Assembly (NCBI RefSeq): GCF_002022275.1
Contig: NZ_MSDF01000013.1
Coordinates: 124,001-188,000, forward strand
Reading direction: 5' to 3'
Length of the DNA stretch: 64,000 nt
Source: Pseudomonas fluorescens
GTDB taxonomy: Bacteria > Pseudomonadota > Gammaproteobacteria > Pseudomonadales > Pseudomonadaceae
Position 1 is the stretch's first letter; each line of letters starts with the position of its first letter. The notes under the pieces are model-generated. The model did not search any database and was not told where the DNA came from. It saw only the letters and a program-made list of their open reading frames with translations. Of this stretch, positions 16,817-26,203 are shown one piece after another. The position numbers and the translations under genes were made by a program.

Positions 16817-19000
16817 TTACAGCACCTTGTCCAGGGTGATCGGGAAGTCCCGCACCCGCTTCCCCGTGGCGTGATAAACCGCATTCGCCACCGCTGCCGC
16901 CACGCCGACAATCCCAATCTCGCCGACACCCTTGGAACCCAGGGCATTGACGATCTCGTCGTGCTCTTCGACAAACACCACATCAATCTCGCCAATATCG
17001 GCATTCACCGGGATGTGATACTCGGCCAGGCTGTGGTTCATATAGCGCCCCAGTTGATGGTCGATCTGGGTTTCTTCGTGCAAGGCCATGCCAATTCCCC
17101 ACACCACCCCGCCGAGAATCTGGCTGCGGGCCATCTTCGGGTTGACCACGCGCCCGGCGGCAATCGCACTGACGACGCGGCTGACTTTGATGGTGCCCAG
17201 GTCTTCATCCACGCGAACTTCGACAAACACCGCCGAGTGCGTGGCCGTGGCGTAGGCCTCACGCTTTTTGTCAGGCTCGCTGTCTACCTGCACTTCCAGC
17301 GCGGCTTCGCCACTGTCCTTGACCAACTGTGCCAACGACACACTCACGTCACCACTGTGCAGTTGGCCGTCTTCAAAACGCACCGATTCGGCGTCCTTGA
17401 ATACCGGGTAAGTCTGGCGGGCGATGGTCAGCAGTTTGGCGGTCAACGCTTCGCAGGCTTGCTGCACAGCGGTGCCGACGGACGACACGGTAAACGAGCC
17501 GCCTTGCAACGGCGCGGTGGGCAATGAGGAATCGCCGAGTAGGAAAACCACGTCTTCCACCGCCACACCACTCGCCTGCGCCGCAATCTGGGTCATGACC
17601 GTGTAAGTGCCGGTGCCGATATCCGTTGTAGCGCTGCTGACGGTGAGCTTGCCGTGCGCATCAATACGCGCCTTGGCGCTGGCTTTCATCTGCAAGGCCT
17701 CCCACACGCCACCCGCCATGCCCCAACCGATCAACTGGTTGCCTTCGCGCATGCTGCGCGGTTCCGGGTTGCGCTGGCTCCAGCCGAAACGCTCGGCGCC
17801 TTCGCTATAGCACTCGCGCAAGGCTTTGCTCGACCAGGGTTTGTCTTCGGTCTGGTTGCGCTCGGCGTAGTTGATCAGGCGCAGTTGCACTGGGTCCATG
17901 CCCAGGGCGCAGGCCAGTTCGTCCATGGCGCATTCCAGGCCGATTACGCCCAGCGCGGCGCCGGGTGCGCGCATGTCCAACGGCGTGTACACGTCCAGCG
18001 GCACCAGCTTGTAGGTCAGTTGCACGTTGTCACACTGATAGAGCATGCCGCTCCACTCGACCACGTGCTCGCTGAAGTCTTCGAAGCGCGAGGTCTGGCC
18101 AATCGCGGTGTGCCCCAACGCCAGCAAACGCCCATTGGCCGCTGCGCCCATCTGCAAACGCTGCAAAGTGCGCGGGCGGTAGCCGAAGGTGAACATTTGC
18201 TGGCGCGTCAGGGTCACCCGCACCGAACGCTTGAGCGCCAGTGATGCCATCACCGCCAGCGGCAGTTGGTACTGCGGACGCAGACCGGAGCCGAACGCGC
18301 CGCCGACAAACGCGGCAAAAATCCGCACCTGGCTTTTATCCAGGCCGAAGACTTTTTGCACATAGGCCTGGCAGTTCTGCGGGCCTTGGGTCTTGTCGTG
18401 GATATGCAGCGTGCCGTCGGGCTGATACAGCACGGTGCTGGCGTGGGGTTCCATGGGGTTGTGGTGTTCGATGGGGGTGCTGTAGTGCGCGTCGAGGCTG
18501 ACGGCGGCAGCGGTCCATTCGGCCTGAAAGTTGCCGCGTGGCTTGGGCGGCGTTTGGGGCGACGGGTGCGCCTGTTCCTGCATCGCCAGCAAGTCGGTTT
18601 CGAAGGCTTCGCTTTCGTACTCGATTTCCACCAGTGAGCCGGCATGCCGCGCCAGTTCAAGGTTGTCGGCAATCACCAACGCCAGGGGCTGGCCGCTGTA
18701 GAGCACACGGTCGTTGTACAGCGGGCGAAATGGCGAGCCGTCGGCCGCATCGGCGTCGGCGAAGGCGTCGTCGTAGCTGGCGAGTTTGGGCCGGTTGAGG
18801 TGGTCGAGCACCATCACCACGCCTGGCAGTGCCAGCGCCTTTGAGGCATCAATGCGTAACACGCGGCCTTTGGCGATGGTGCTGGAGACCACGCTGCCGT
18901 GCAGCAGGTCTTTGTCGGGAAACTCACCGGCATAGCGCGCCTGGCCGGTGACCTTGAGCAGACCGTCGACCCGGTCCAATGGTTTGCCGATGGCGGTCAT
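16817..19000 (-). CDS. paoC: Molybdenum aldehyde oxidoreductase, molybdopterin-binding subunit (PaoC-like)
   Basis: A 727-residue xanthine-oxidase-family large subunit that binds the molybdenum cytosine-dinucleotide cofactor and oxidises aldehydes to acids. It starts IGKPLDRVDGLLKVTGQARYAGE, the family's hammerhead domain. The GGAFGSGLRPQ and APGAALGVIGLE motifs contact the cofactor, and the catalytic glutamate lies in GSKGVGEIGIVG near the C-terminus. The gene overlaps paoB by four bases and is last in the paoABC order. The Mo-cofactor insertion chaperone (PaoD/XdhC type) that follows in E. coli is not here. The natural aldehyde is unknown; aromatic aldehydes are plausible. Confidence 0.9.
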   Translation of the reverse strand: MTAIGKPLDRVDGLLKVTGQARYAGEFPDKDLLHGSVVSSTIAKGRVLRIDASKALALPGVVMVLDHLNRPKLASYDDAFADADAADGSPFRPLYNDRVLYSGQPLALVIADNLELARHAGSLVEIEYESEAFETDLLAMQEQAHPSPQTPPKPRGNFQAEWTAAAVSLDAHYSTPIEHHNPMEPHASTVLYQPDGTLHIHDKTQGPQNCQAYVQKVFGLDKSQVRIFAAFVGGAFGSGLRPQYQLPLAVMASLALKRSVRVTLTRQQMFTFGYRPRTLQRLQMGAAANGRLLALGHTAIGQTSRFEDFSEHVVEWSGMLYQCDNVQLTYKLVPLDVYTPLDMRAPGAALGVIGLECAMDELACALGMDPVQLRLINYAERNQTEDKPWSSKALRECYSEGAERFGWSQRNPEPRSMREGNQLIGWGMAGGVWEALQMKASAKARIDAHGKLTVSSATTDIGTGTYTVMTQIAAQASGVAVEDVVFLLGDSSLPTAPLQGGSFTVSSVGTAVQQACEALTAKLLTIARQTYPVFKDAESVRFEDGQLHSGDVSVSLAQLVKDSGEAALEVQVDSEPDKKREAYATATHSAVFVEVRVDEDLGTIKVSRVVSAIAAGRVVNPKMARSQILGGVVWGIGMALHEETQIDHQLGRYMNHSLAEYHIPVNADIGEIDVVFVEEHDEIVNALGSKGVGEIGIVGVAAAVANAVYHATGKRVRDFPITLDKVL

Positions 19001-19986
19001 GGGCGTTCTCCTGCGACAGCGGCGTCGCTCAGGGCGCGAATAATCCCGCGGCGCGCCAGCTTGATTTTGAAGCCGTTGTGTTCCAGCGGTTCGGCGTCTT
19101 GCAACAGGGCGTCGGCAGCATTGCTGAAGGTTTCACGGCTAACGCTCTGGCCGATCAGCGACGCTTCCACCGCACGGTCACGCCAGGGTTTGTGGGCCAC
19201 ACCGCCGAGTGCCAGGCGCGCGTCGATGATAGTGTCGCCGTCCAATTCCAGCGCGGCGGCGACGGAGACCAAGGCAAAGGCGTACGAGGCGCGGTCGCGG
19301 ATTTTCAGGTAATGGCTGTGGCTGGCCAAGTGGTCAGCTGGCAACTCGATGGCGGTAATCAGCTCATCATCGGCCAGCAGGTTGTCGCGCTGCGGCGTGT
19401 CACCAGGCAACCGGTGGAAGTCGGCGAACTCGATGATTCGTGCGCCGCCGCGCCCTTCAACATGCACCCGCGCATTCAGCGCAGCCAGGGCCACGCACAT
19501 GTCCGAAGGGTGGGTGGCCACGCAGTGTTCGCTGGCGCCGAGGATCGCGTGGATGCGGTTCAAGCCGGTGCGCGCCGGGCAGCCGCTGCCGGGTTCACGC
19601 TTGTTGCAGGGCACCGTGGCGTCGTAAAAGTAGTAGCAACGGGTGCGCTGCAACAGGTTGCCGCCGGTGCTGGCCATATTGCGCAACTGCGGCGAGGCCC
19701 CGGCAAGAATGGCTTGGGACAGCAGCGGGTAACGCCTTTCGATCAGCGGGTGCCAGGCCAGGTCGGCATTGCTTACCAGAGCGCCGATCATCACGCCGCC
19801 TTGAGCGGTTTGTTCAACGCCTTGCAGCGGCAGGCCGGTGATATCGATCAAGTGCTCGGGGCGGCTGATGTTTTCTTTCATCAGGTCCAGCAAGTTGGTG
19901 CCACCGGCGATAAAGCGCGAGACGGCGCTGCTCAGGTGGACAGCTTCATGCACATCGGCCGGTTTGCTGTACTGGAAGGGGTTCAT
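18997..19986 (-). CDS. paoB: Aldehyde oxidoreductase FAD-binding subunit (PaoB-like)
   Basis: A 329-residue FAD subunit with the FAD-binding FIAGGTNLLDLMKENISRP and ASTGGNLLQRTRC motifs. The loop RTRCYYFYDATVPCNKREP carries cysteines that, in E. coli PaoB, ligate an extra [4Fe-4S] cluster, a hallmark of the PaoABC type compared with ordinary xanthine dehydrogenases. Four-base overlaps with both paoA and paoC show a tightly coupled operon. It passes electrons from the [2Fe-2S] subunit to FAD and the final acceptor. Confidence 0.91.
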   Translation of the reverse strand: MNPFQYSKPADVHEAVHLSSAVSRFIAGGTNLLDLMKENISRPEHLIDITGLPLQGVEQTAQGGVMIGALVSNADLAWHPLIERRYPLLSQAILAGASPQLRNMASTGGNLLQRTRCYYFYDATVPCNKREPGSGCPARTGLNRIHAILGASEHCVATHPSDMCVALAALNARVHVEGRGGARIIEFADFHRLPGDTPQRDNLLADDELITAIELPADHLASHSHYLKIRDRASYAFALVSVAAALELDGDTIIDARLALGGVAHKPWRDRAVEASLIGQSVSRETFSNAADALLQDAEPLEHNGFKIKLARRGIIRALSDAAVAGERP

Positions 19987-20492
19987 TGTTCACCTCCCAA
20001 CACGACGTCTTCAATGGCGTCGCGAATGTTGCTGTAGGCACCGCAACGGCACAGGTTGCCGCTCATCAGTTCCTGGATTTGCGCGCTGTCGCGTGCGCGG
20101 CCTTCATTGGCCAGACCGACGGCGGAACAGATTTGGCCGGGGGTGCAGTAGCCGCACTGGAAGGCGTCATGCTTGATAAACGCCTGCTGCATCGGGTGCA
20201 GTACGTCGCCCTCGGCCAAGCCTTCAATAGTGGTCAGTTCGGCGCCGTCGCACATCACCGCCAGGGTCAGGCAGGCGTTCACGCGTTTGCCATCACGCAG
20301 CACGGTGCAGGCGCCGCATTGACCGTGGTCGCAGCCTTTTTTGCTGCCGACCAGATCAAGCTGTTCGCGCAACAGATCGAGCAGCGTGGTCCAGGGCAAC
20401 ACATCCAGTTGGCGTTCCTGGCCGTTGAGGGTCAGGCGTATCGGGTGGCTGACGAACGGTTTGGCCGCCGCGCCATTGGGAGTTGCGCTCAT
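19983..20492 (-). CDS. paoA: Aldehyde oxidoreductase [2Fe-2S] subunit (PaoA-like)
   Basis: A 169-residue subunit with both [2Fe-2S] motifs: plant-type CDHGQCGAC and the second-domain FQCGYCTPGQ with LCRCGAY. It is the first gene of the operon. I chose ATG 20492, which has GAGG five bases upstream, over a GTG two codons earlier. E. coli PaoA has a twin-arginine signal; here the N-terminus (MSATPNGAAAKPF) has none, so this complex is probably cytoplasmic. Confidence 0.92.
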   Translation of the reverse strand: MSATPNGAAAKPFVSHPIRLTLNGQERQLDVLPWTTLLDLLREQLDLVGSKKGCDHGQCGACTVLRDGKRVNACLTLAVMCDGAELTTIEGLAEGDVLHPMQQAFIKHDAFQCGYCTPGQICSAVGLANEGRARDSAQIQELMSGNLCRCGAYSNIRDAIEDVVLGGEQ

Positions 20493-20588
20493 AAACACCT
20501 CACGGGTTGGTGTACATCCGCGGCGTTCAGGAAAGTCGCCGTCTCAGGGGTACGACTTCCCGGGGTATTGAGCGTTCAAGGGGATTGA

Positions 20589-21035
20589 TCAGCGGATGTT
20601 GAGCTGGGTCGTCAATGTGTTTTGCGGGCCGTTGATGGAGGTGTTGCTGAATTCGAACCAGCCTGAGGCTTCGACATTCAGGTCAAACACATAGATGTAG
20701 CCCATCACGGTGCCTGCGCCATTGCAGGCCTGGCTGATATTGCCGACCTGGCACACCGCCGTGCGTTGCCCGTTCAGTTCTGCCCCATCAAAGCGGCCCA
20801 TCGGGTTATTGCCCAGGCCAACTTCCATCACCGAAACCCGGGTCGGGCCACGGTGAGTGCACATCTGGGTGGTGTTGACCCGTTCGGGAATGGTTTCGCT
20901 GCAACGTGCCGACTCGACCTTGAACACACGCACCTCGCTCAAGGCCGGTGCAGCCGCGCCCCACGCCGGTGCTGCACCGAGCCACAGGCTGATACTGGCG
21001 ATCAGGGCTAGACTCCACGCGTTGGCTTTTTTCAT
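20589..21035 (-). CDS. Small secreted protein, possibly DUF4879 family
   Basis: A 148-residue exported protein. ATG 21035 gives a clear signal peptide (MKKANAWSLALIASISLWLGAAPAWGAAA), followed by a domain with four cysteines (SARCSETIPE, TTQMCTH, AVCQVGN, SQACNGAG) that could form two disulphides in the periplasm or outside. The sequence TVMGYIYVFDLNVEASGWFEF looks like a beta-sandwich end. It resembles the uncharacterised DUF4879 group in my memory, with low certainty. It lies 97 bases upstream of paoA on the same strand and might be co-transcribed. The function is unknown. A TTG six codons earlier is an alternative start. Confidence 0.7.
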   Translation of the reverse strand: MKKANAWSLALIASISLWLGAAPAWGAAAPALSEVRVFKVESARCSETIPERVNTTQMCTHRGPTRVSVMEVGLGNNPMGRFDGAELNGQRTAVCQVGNISQACNGAGTVMGYIYVFDLNVEASGWFEFSNTSINGPQNTLTTQLNIR

Positions 21036-21244
21036 GCTGTCGATGACCTTCAATTAAACGTCGGCGCAGTATGCCTCAAGCCCATGGCCTGCAAAACCAA
21101 CCCCGTGCGCCACACGGCCTCGGCTGCTGGTATGATGCGCCGCTTTTTCCGATCCTCTCTGAAACCACAGGCGCTTGGCGCAGTTTGTGCTTTGACTTAG
21201 AGGTCAACAAATAACGACGCAAAATAGCGTCACAGGGAGCCGGC

Positions 21245-22540
21245 ATGCTGGAAAAGCTGTTTCAACTCAAAGCACACAATACAAACGTGCGCACCGAGAT
21301 TCTCGCGGGTATCACCACGTTCCTGGCCATGGCCTACATTCTGTTCGTGAACCCGAGCATCCTCGGCGAGACCGGCATGGACAAGGGCGCGGTGTTCGTC
21401 GCGACTTGCCTGGCGGCCGCCATCGGTTCGACCGTGATGGGCCTGATCGCCAACTACCCGATCGCCCTTGCACCGGGCATGGGCCTGAACGCCTTCTTTA
21501 CCTACACCGTGGTCCTGCACATGGGCCACACCTGGCAGGTTGCGCTGGGCGCGGTGTTCATTTCGGCGGTGCTGTTCTTCCTGCTGTCGATCTTCCGTAT
21601 CCGTGAGTGGATCATCAACAGCATTCCATTGCCGCTGCGTTCGGCCATTGCTGCCGGTATCGGCCTGTTCCTGGCGCTGATCGCCCTGCACAACGCCGGC
21701 ATTGTGGTCAGCAACCCGGCCACCATGGTCGGCCTGGGTGACCTGAAGCAACCGGCGCCCATCCTCGCCACCCTCGGTTTCGTGCTGATCGTTGCGCTGG
21801 AAGCCCTGGCAGTACGCGGCGCGGTGCTGATCGGCATCCTGGCAGTGACCATTGTTTCCATCGCGCTGGGTTTCACCCCGTTCGGTGGCGTGACCTCGAT
21901 GCCTCCGTCGCTGGCACCGACTTTCCTGCAGCTGGATATCAAAGGCGCGCTGGATATCGGCCTGGTCAGCGTGATTTTCGCCTTCCTGTTCGTCGACCTG
22001 TTCGACAACTCCGGCACCCTGATCGGCGTCGCCAAGCGCGCCGGCCTGATGGGCAAAGACGGCCACATGCCGAAAATGGGCCGTGCGCTGATCGCCGACA
22101 GCACCGCCGCCATGGCCGGCTCGCTGCTGGGCACCTCGACCACTACCAGCTACATCGAATCCGCTGCGGGCGTAAGCGCCGGTGGCCGTACCGGTTTGAC
22201 TGCGATCGTGGTCGCGATCCTGTTCCTGCTGGCGCTGTTCTTCTCGCCACTGGCCGCCAGCGTTCCTGCCTTCGCGACTGCGCCAGCCTTGCTGTTTGTC
22301 GCCGTACTGATGACGTCCGGCCTGGCCGAAATCGACTGGGATGACATTACTGTTGCAGCGCCGGTGGTGATCACCGCCCTGGCGATGCCTTTCACTTACT
22401 CCATCGCCAACGGCATCGCCTTCGGTTTCATCGCCTGGACCGCCATCAAGCTGCTTTCGGGCCGCTACCGTGAGCTGAACCCGGCACTGGTGATCCTGTC
22501 GATTCTGTTTGTGATCAAGCTGGGCTGGTTCAACGCATGA
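21245..22540 (+). CDS. NCS2-family purine (adenine/guanine/hypoxanthine) permease
   Basis: A 431-residue nucleobase:H+ symporter of the AzgA-like/NCS2 branch with about twelve to fourteen membrane segments. Diagnostic blocks are [19 protein letters not shown] at the N-terminus, [14 protein letters not shown], and [18 protein letters not shown], which form the substrate site. GGGAGC precedes the ATG. The last four bases overlap trmA (ATGA), so the two are translationally coupled. A -10-like tatgat at 21131-21136 may be part of the promoter. I cannot tell which purine is preferred. Confidence 0.92.
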   Translation: MLEKLFQLKAHNTNVRTEILAGITTFLAMAYILFVNPSILGETGMDKGAVFVATCLAAAIGSTVMGLIANYPIALAPGMGLNAFFTYTVVLHMGHTWQVALGAVFISAVLFFLLSIFRIREWIINSIPLPLRSAIAAGIGLFLALIALHNAGIVVSNPATMVGLGDLKQPAPILATLGFVLIVALEALAVRGAVLIGILAVTIVSIALGFTPFGGVTSMPPSLAPTFLQLDIKGALDIGLVSVIFAFLFVDLFDNSGTLIGVAKRAGLMGKDGHMPKMGRALIADSTAAMAGSLLGTSTTTSYIESAAGVSAGGRTGLTAIVVAILFLLALFFSPLAASVPAFATAPALLFVAVLMTSGLAEIDWDDITVAAPVVITALAMPFTYSIANGIAFGFIAWTAIKLLSGRYRELNPALVILSILFVIKLGWFNA

Positions 22541-23616
22541 CTTTTGACGCCGCACGCTACACCGCTCAACTGCAAGACAAGGTCACGCGCTTGCGTGACC
22601 TGTTGGCACCGTTCGACGCGCCAGAGCCGCAAGTCTTCGACTCGCCGCTGCAGCATTTCCGCCTGCGCGCGGAGTTCCGCTTGTGGCGCGAAGGCGGTGA
22701 GCGCCACTACGCGATGTTCTCCCAGGACGACAAGCGCACGCCGATCCTGATCGAAGAGTTCCCGATTGCCGGCCTGCGCATCAACCAATTGATGCCGCAA
22801 CTCAAAGCCGCCTGGCAAGCCAGCGCCGCCCTGAGCCACAAGCTGTTTCAGGTGGAGTTCCTCACCACCCTGGCCGGCGACGCGATGATCACCCTGTGCT
22901 ATCACCGCCCGCTGGACGAGCACTGGCACACCGCCGCGAACCAACTCGCTGCCGACTTGAATGTGAGCATCATCGGCCGCTCCAAAGGCAAGCGTGATGT
23001 GATCGGCCAGGATTACGTGGTGGAAAAACTCGACGTCGGCGGGCGCACCTTTAGCTACCGTCAACCCGAAGGCGCGTTCACCCAGCCTAACGGCACGGTG
23101 AATCAGAAGATGCTCAACTGGGCGTACGAAGCTCTGGGCGATCGCCCGGATGATTTGCTGGAGCTGTATTGCGGCAACGGCAACTTCACCCTGCCGTTGG
23201 CGACCCGTGTTCGTAAAGTGCTGGCGACTGAAATCAGCAAGACGTCAGTCAACGCAGCCCTGAGCAACCTCGATGAAAACGCGGTGGGTAACGTCACTTT
23301 GGTGCGTTTGTCTGCCGAAGAACTCACCGAGGCGCTGAACGAAGTTCGCCCGTTCCGTCGCTTGCATGGCATCGACCTGAAAAGCTACGAATTCGGTAGC
23401 GTGTTCGTCGACCCGCCGCGCGCCGGCATGGACCCGGACACCTGCGAACTGACTCGGCGCTTTGACAACATCCTCTACATCTCCTGCAACCCGGAGACGT
23501 TGGCGGCGAACATCGCGCAATTGCATGACACGCACCAGATTACTCAGTGTGCAATGTTTGACCAGTTCCCGTGGACGCACCATATGGAATCCGGGGTGTT
23601 GCTGACACGTCGTTAA
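22537..23616 (+). CDS. trmA: tRNA (uracil-54-C5)-methyltransferase TrmA
   Basis: A 359-residue SAM-dependent enzyme that makes ribothymidine-54 in the T-loop of tRNAs. SAM motif [14 protein letters not shown], the [11 protein letters not shown] motif, and the catalytic nucleophile cysteine in [10 protein letters not shown] are all present, with the expected length. The start overlaps the permease stop by ATGA. The stop overlaps the convergent DUF2442 gene by four bases (TTAA shared as TAA on both strands). Confidence 0.96.
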   Translation: MTFDAARYTAQLQDKVTRLRDLLAPFDAPEPQVFDSPLQHFRLRAEFRLWREGGERHYAMFSQDDKRTPILIEEFPIAGLRINQLMPQLKAAWQASAALSHKLFQVEFLTTLAGDAMITLCYHRPLDEHWHTAANQLAADLNVSIIGRSKGKRDVIGQDYVVEKLDVGGRTFSYRQPEGAFTQPNGTVNQKMLNWAYEALGDRPDDLLELYCGNGNFTLPLATRVRKVLATEISKTSVNAALSNLDENAVGNVTLVRLSAEELTEALNEVRPFRRLHGIDLKSYEFGSVFVDPPRAGMDPDTCELTRRFDNILYISCNPETLAANIAQLHDTHQITQCAMFDQFPWTHHMESGVLLTRR

Positions 23617-24062
23617 TCTTCCTCAGGTACTTTGCGCGGCCGCCCGCCCTTCTTGCCATTGGCTCGGGCGGCGGCGGTTTTGGCGGCGCTGCTTTTGCGA
23701 CCGTTGCGCGAGGCGACCACGCTGACGGCCAGGTCCATCAGGGGCTTGCTCGTAGCGATCAATCCCGTGATCGAAACATCCAGATCCTGGGCCTCACAGC
23801 ACAACGCCTTGCCGCCGAAACCGACCTCCAACTGCTGAAAGTCCTGCAAGGAAAACCCTTCGAACTCGGGCAGACCTGCCACGGGCAACATGACGCGGCT
23901 GCCGTCGCTGAAACCAATGGACAGACAGTTGTCTTCATAACGCACGTCACTGGCGTTGGCGTACAAACGCTTCAACTTACGCCCGCGGGCTATTGCCTTA
24001 TCGATATCCGCCGCTGTGAGAGGGACATCGGGATAGACTTTGGCTTTTACGATTTTTCTCAT
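23613..24062 (-). CDS. DUF2442 protein with AT-hook-like tail
   Basis: A 149-residue protein. The first hundred residues contain a DUF2442-like core ([31 protein letters not shown]), a small fold often paired with a DUF4160 protein. The last 35 residues are strongly basic and contain GKKGGRPRK, an AT-hook core (GRP flanked by basic residues) that would bind AT-rich DNA minor grooves. It overlaps the upstream DUF4160 gene by ATGA, so the pair is coupled. The arrangement resembles toxin-antitoxin or small regulatory pairs. If so, this DNA-binding partner would be the antitoxin and autoregulator. Function is inferred only from architecture. Confidence 0.78.
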   Translation of the reverse strand: MRKIVKAKVYPDVPLTAADIDKAIARGRKLKRLYANASDVRYEDNCLSIGFSDGSRVMLPVAGLPEFEGFSLQDFQQLEVGFGGKALCCEAQDLDVSITGLIATSKPLMDLAVSVVASRNGRKSSAAKTAAARANGKKGGRPRKVPEED

Positions 24063-24487
24063 AAATCAATCTCCACGTAACCTGGCGCTCGGACCAGAGT
24101 CAATATTGTTCGCTGCGCAACCGCATCGTGGCGGGCTTTTGCAATCACATAGATACCGGGCCGAATGACCAAGCCCGGCACCACCTCATCAGCGTCCCAA
24201 TCCCAGGAGTGGTTCTCCAGACAGACCGTGTGCAGCTTCTCCCACCAGATCCTTCTTGCCCGAGCCAAGTAATGCGGTTGCATCAACGCTTGGCGCAGTC
24301 CCTTTAGAACCGACTCTGGTGGGCGCCTCCGTTCTGGATCCACATCCCACAACTCCACTCGCCCATTCAGAAAGCTGAAACGAAAGCGCGCATCCCATTC
24401 CTTGCCCCTTACATGTACGTGGGGCGGGCAGTGCTCATCCCTGAGAAGCACTGAAATCACATATCCGTTGTAAGCGCCTACTTTCAT
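24059..24487 (-). CDS. DUF4160-domain protein, partner of DUF2442
   Basis: A 142-residue protein starting MKVGAYNGYVISVLLRDEHCPPHVHV. The D/E-H-x-PPHVHV block followed by an acidic beta segment (NGRVELWDVDPERRRPP) is the DUF4160 signature. The middle (VLKGLRQALMQPHYLARARRIWWEKLH) looks helical. Base composition of this gene seems less GC-rich than trmA and aroQ beside it, suggesting transfer. It is the upstream member of the two-gene unit. Role unknown; a toxin-like or ligand-sensing partner is possible. Confidence 0.78.
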   Translation of the reverse strand: MKVGAYNGYVISVLLRDEHCPPHVHVRGKEWDARFRFSFLNGRVELWDVDPERRRPPESVLKGLRQALMQPHYLARARRIWWEKLHTVCLENHSWDWDADEVVPGLVIRPGIYVIAKARHDAVAQRTILTLVRAPGYVEIDL

Positions 24488-24665
24488 CGTAACCCATCCG
24501 TTAGGTTAGTTTGTTTCAGGTAACAATTTTGCTTCTGCCACCTGACCACCAGTGCCGTCATCCGGCCGTTGCTTCAGAGGTTAGTAACCGCACGACAACC
24601 GTCGAATCCGGTCTTGTAACCACCCATGGCTGTAGTGATGAAATCCCCGCGTTCGCTCATTCAAA

Positions 24666-24680
24666 GTTCGGTAATCGAAC
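24666..24680. promoter_or_regulatory. PcaR-like box upstream of aroQ
   Basis: GTTCGGTAATCGAAC, a dyad that matches the published PcaR operator GTTCGATAATCGCAC at 13 of 15 positions. It lies 95 bases before the aroQ start, upstream of a -35-like TTGACC at 24709-24714. The second site between quiC and the MFS gene matches perfectly, which strengthens this one. Confidence 0.7.
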
Positions 24681-24774
24681 ACATCCCGTCACAACGCGCC
24701 CGGCTCGATTGACCAAAGTAACCATTCAGTACATTTTATCTCCACAACTAACAATAATCGTGGAGATACGCCTA

Positions 24775-25215
24775 ATGCCGCCCATCGTGCTGGTGCTCAA
24801 CGGCCCCAACCTCAACCTGCTCGGCACCCGCGAGCCTGCCACTTACGGTCATGAAACCCTGGCCGACGTCGCCGCCCTGTGTGGCCGCAGCGCGGAAAAA
24901 CTCGGCCTGAGAATCGAATTTCGCCAGACCAACCACGAAGGCGAACTCCTCGACTGGATCCACGGCGCCCGTGCGCGTTGCGCCGGTATCGTGATCAACC
25001 CGGCGGCCTGGACCCACACTTCCGTGGCGATTCGCGATGCGCTGGTGGCCAGTGAGGTGCCGGTGATCGAAGTGCATTTATCCAACGTGCATGCGCGCGA
25101 GGCGTTTCGGCATCACTCGTTTGTGTCGCCCATAGCCAAAGCGGTACTCGCTGGGTTTGGCAGCCATGGCTACCACCTGGCCCTGGAACATTTCAGCCAT
25201 ACGTTAAAGGGATGA
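24775..25215 (+). CDS. aroQ: Type II 3-dehydroquinate dehydratase AroQ
   Basis: A 146-residue type II dehydroquinase, which forms dodecamers. Active-site elements are visible: [15 protein letters not shown] (arginine and tyrosine), [16 protein letters not shown], the [11 protein letters not shown] block and [17 protein letters not shown] chose ATG 24775, which has GGAG nine bases upstream; the frame is open upstream but that part is not protein-like. The gene overlaps the next by ATGA and heads a quinate/shikimate module, so this copy probably serves catabolism (dehydroquinate to dehydroshikimate) rather than aromatic biosynthesis. It corresponds in order to P. aeruginosa PA0245 (aroQ2), as I remember it. 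Confidence 0.93.
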   Translation: MPPIVLVLNGPNLNLLGTREPATYGHETLADVAALCGRSAEKLGLRIEFRQTNHEGELLDWIHGARARCAGIVINPAAWTHTSVAIRDALVASEVPVIEVHLSNVHAREAFRHHSFVSPIAKAVLAGFGSHGYHLALEHFSHTLKG

Positions 25216-26069
25216 GCCCGATGAAACCGCGCATCCTCGCCGGCCTGATTGGCTCCGGAATCCAGGCCTCCCGCACCCCGGCCCTGCATGAGAGGGAAGG
25301 TGACGCCCAAGGCATGCGTTACCTGTATCAGTTGATTGACCTGGAGCCGCTTCGGCTGAACATCAACGCCCTGCCTGACCTGCTGGACGCCGCCGAGCTG
25401 ATGCACTTCACCGGGCTGAACATTACTTACCCGTGCAAGCAGGCAATTCTGCCGTTGCTCGATGAATTGTCCGACGAGGCCCGAGGCATTGGTGCGGTGA
25501 ATACCGTGGTGTTCAAGGACGGTAAACGTATTGGCCACAACACCGATTGCCTGGGGTTTGCCGAGGGTTTCCGTCGCAACCTGAGCGATGCTGCCCGCCA
25601 ACGCGTGGTGCAGATGGGCGCCGGGGGCGCGGGCGCAGCGGTAGCCCATGCGTTGCTGGCCGAGGGTGTGCAGCACTTGAGTATTTTCGACGTCGATGTC
25701 GCCCGTGCCCGCGACCTTGTGGATAACCTCGCTCAACGCTTCGGCCCAGGTCGCGCCCAGGTTGGCAACCACCTGGAAAACGCCATGGCCGAGGCCGATG
25801 GCTTGGTGAACACCACGCCGATGGGCATGGCCAAGCTGCCGGGCACGCCAGTGCCGCCGGCCTTGTTGCGCGCTGAATTATGGGTCGCGGAGATTGTGTA
25901 TTTTCCGCTGGAAACCGAGCTGCTGCGTGATGCCCGGGCGTTGGGGTGTCGCACGCTGGATGGCGGGAATATGGCAGTGTTTCAGGCGGTGAAGGCGTTT
26001 GAGTTGTTCAGTGGTGAGGTGCCGGATGCGGACAGGATGCTGGCGCACTTTCAGAGCATGAACATCTGA
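25212..26069 (+). CDS. Catabolic shikimate/quinate 5-dehydrogenase (AroE-like, NAD-type)
   Basis: A 285-residue AroE-family enzyme. The substrate loop is [14 protein letters not shown] instead of the SxSP of biosynthetic AroE. Catalytic lysine and aspartate are in NITYPCKQ and NTDCLGF, and the nucleotide fold is [13 protein letters not shown]. After the second strand the sequence is [11 protein letters not shown]: an acidic residue replaces the NRT/basic NADP-binding motif, which suggests NAD+ use, as in quinate/shikimate catabolic dehydrogenases such as C. glutamicum QsuD. It overlaps aroQ by four bases. It would oxidise shikimate and/or quinate to the dehydro forms; which one it prefers is not decided by the sequence. 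Confidence 0.88.
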   Translation: MSPMKPRILAGLIGSGIQASRTPALHEREGDAQGMRYLYQLIDLEPLRLNINALPDLLDAAELMHFTGLNITYPCKQAILPLLDELSDEARGIGAVNTVVFKDGKRIGHNTDCLGFAEGFRRNLSDAARQRVVQMGAGGAGAAVAHALLAEGVQHLSIFDVDVARARDLVDNLAQRFGPGRAQVGNHLENAMAEADGLVNTTPMGMAKLPGTPVPPALLRAELWVAEIVYFPLETELLRDARALGCRTLDGGNMAVFQAVKAFELFSGEVPDADRMLAHFQSMNI

Positions 26070-26090
26070 CTAGGTAAACAAAAATCCAAA

Positions 26091-26179
26091 TGTGGGAGCG
26101 GGCTTGCTCGCGAATGCGGTGCGTCATTCACTGCAATGCTGACTGATCCACCGCATTCGCGAGCAAGCCCGCTCCCACA
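26091..26179. repeat. REPIN (gcgggcttgctcgcga subtype)
   Basis: Arms tgtgggagcgggcttgctcg / cgagcaagcccgctcccaca with an inner ctcgcgaatgcggt stem and a short unpaired centre. It is a different subtype from most others here, sitting between the convergent dehydrogenase and TetR genes. Confidence 0.9.
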
Positions 26180-26203
26180 TTGATTGCATTTCAGCCTGAG
26201 TGA

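Noticed and set aside
24511..24774. N-terminal extension of aroQ
   Set aside because: The region holds the PcaR-like box and promoter elements; type II dehydroquinases are about 146 residues and start at [12 protein letters not shown].
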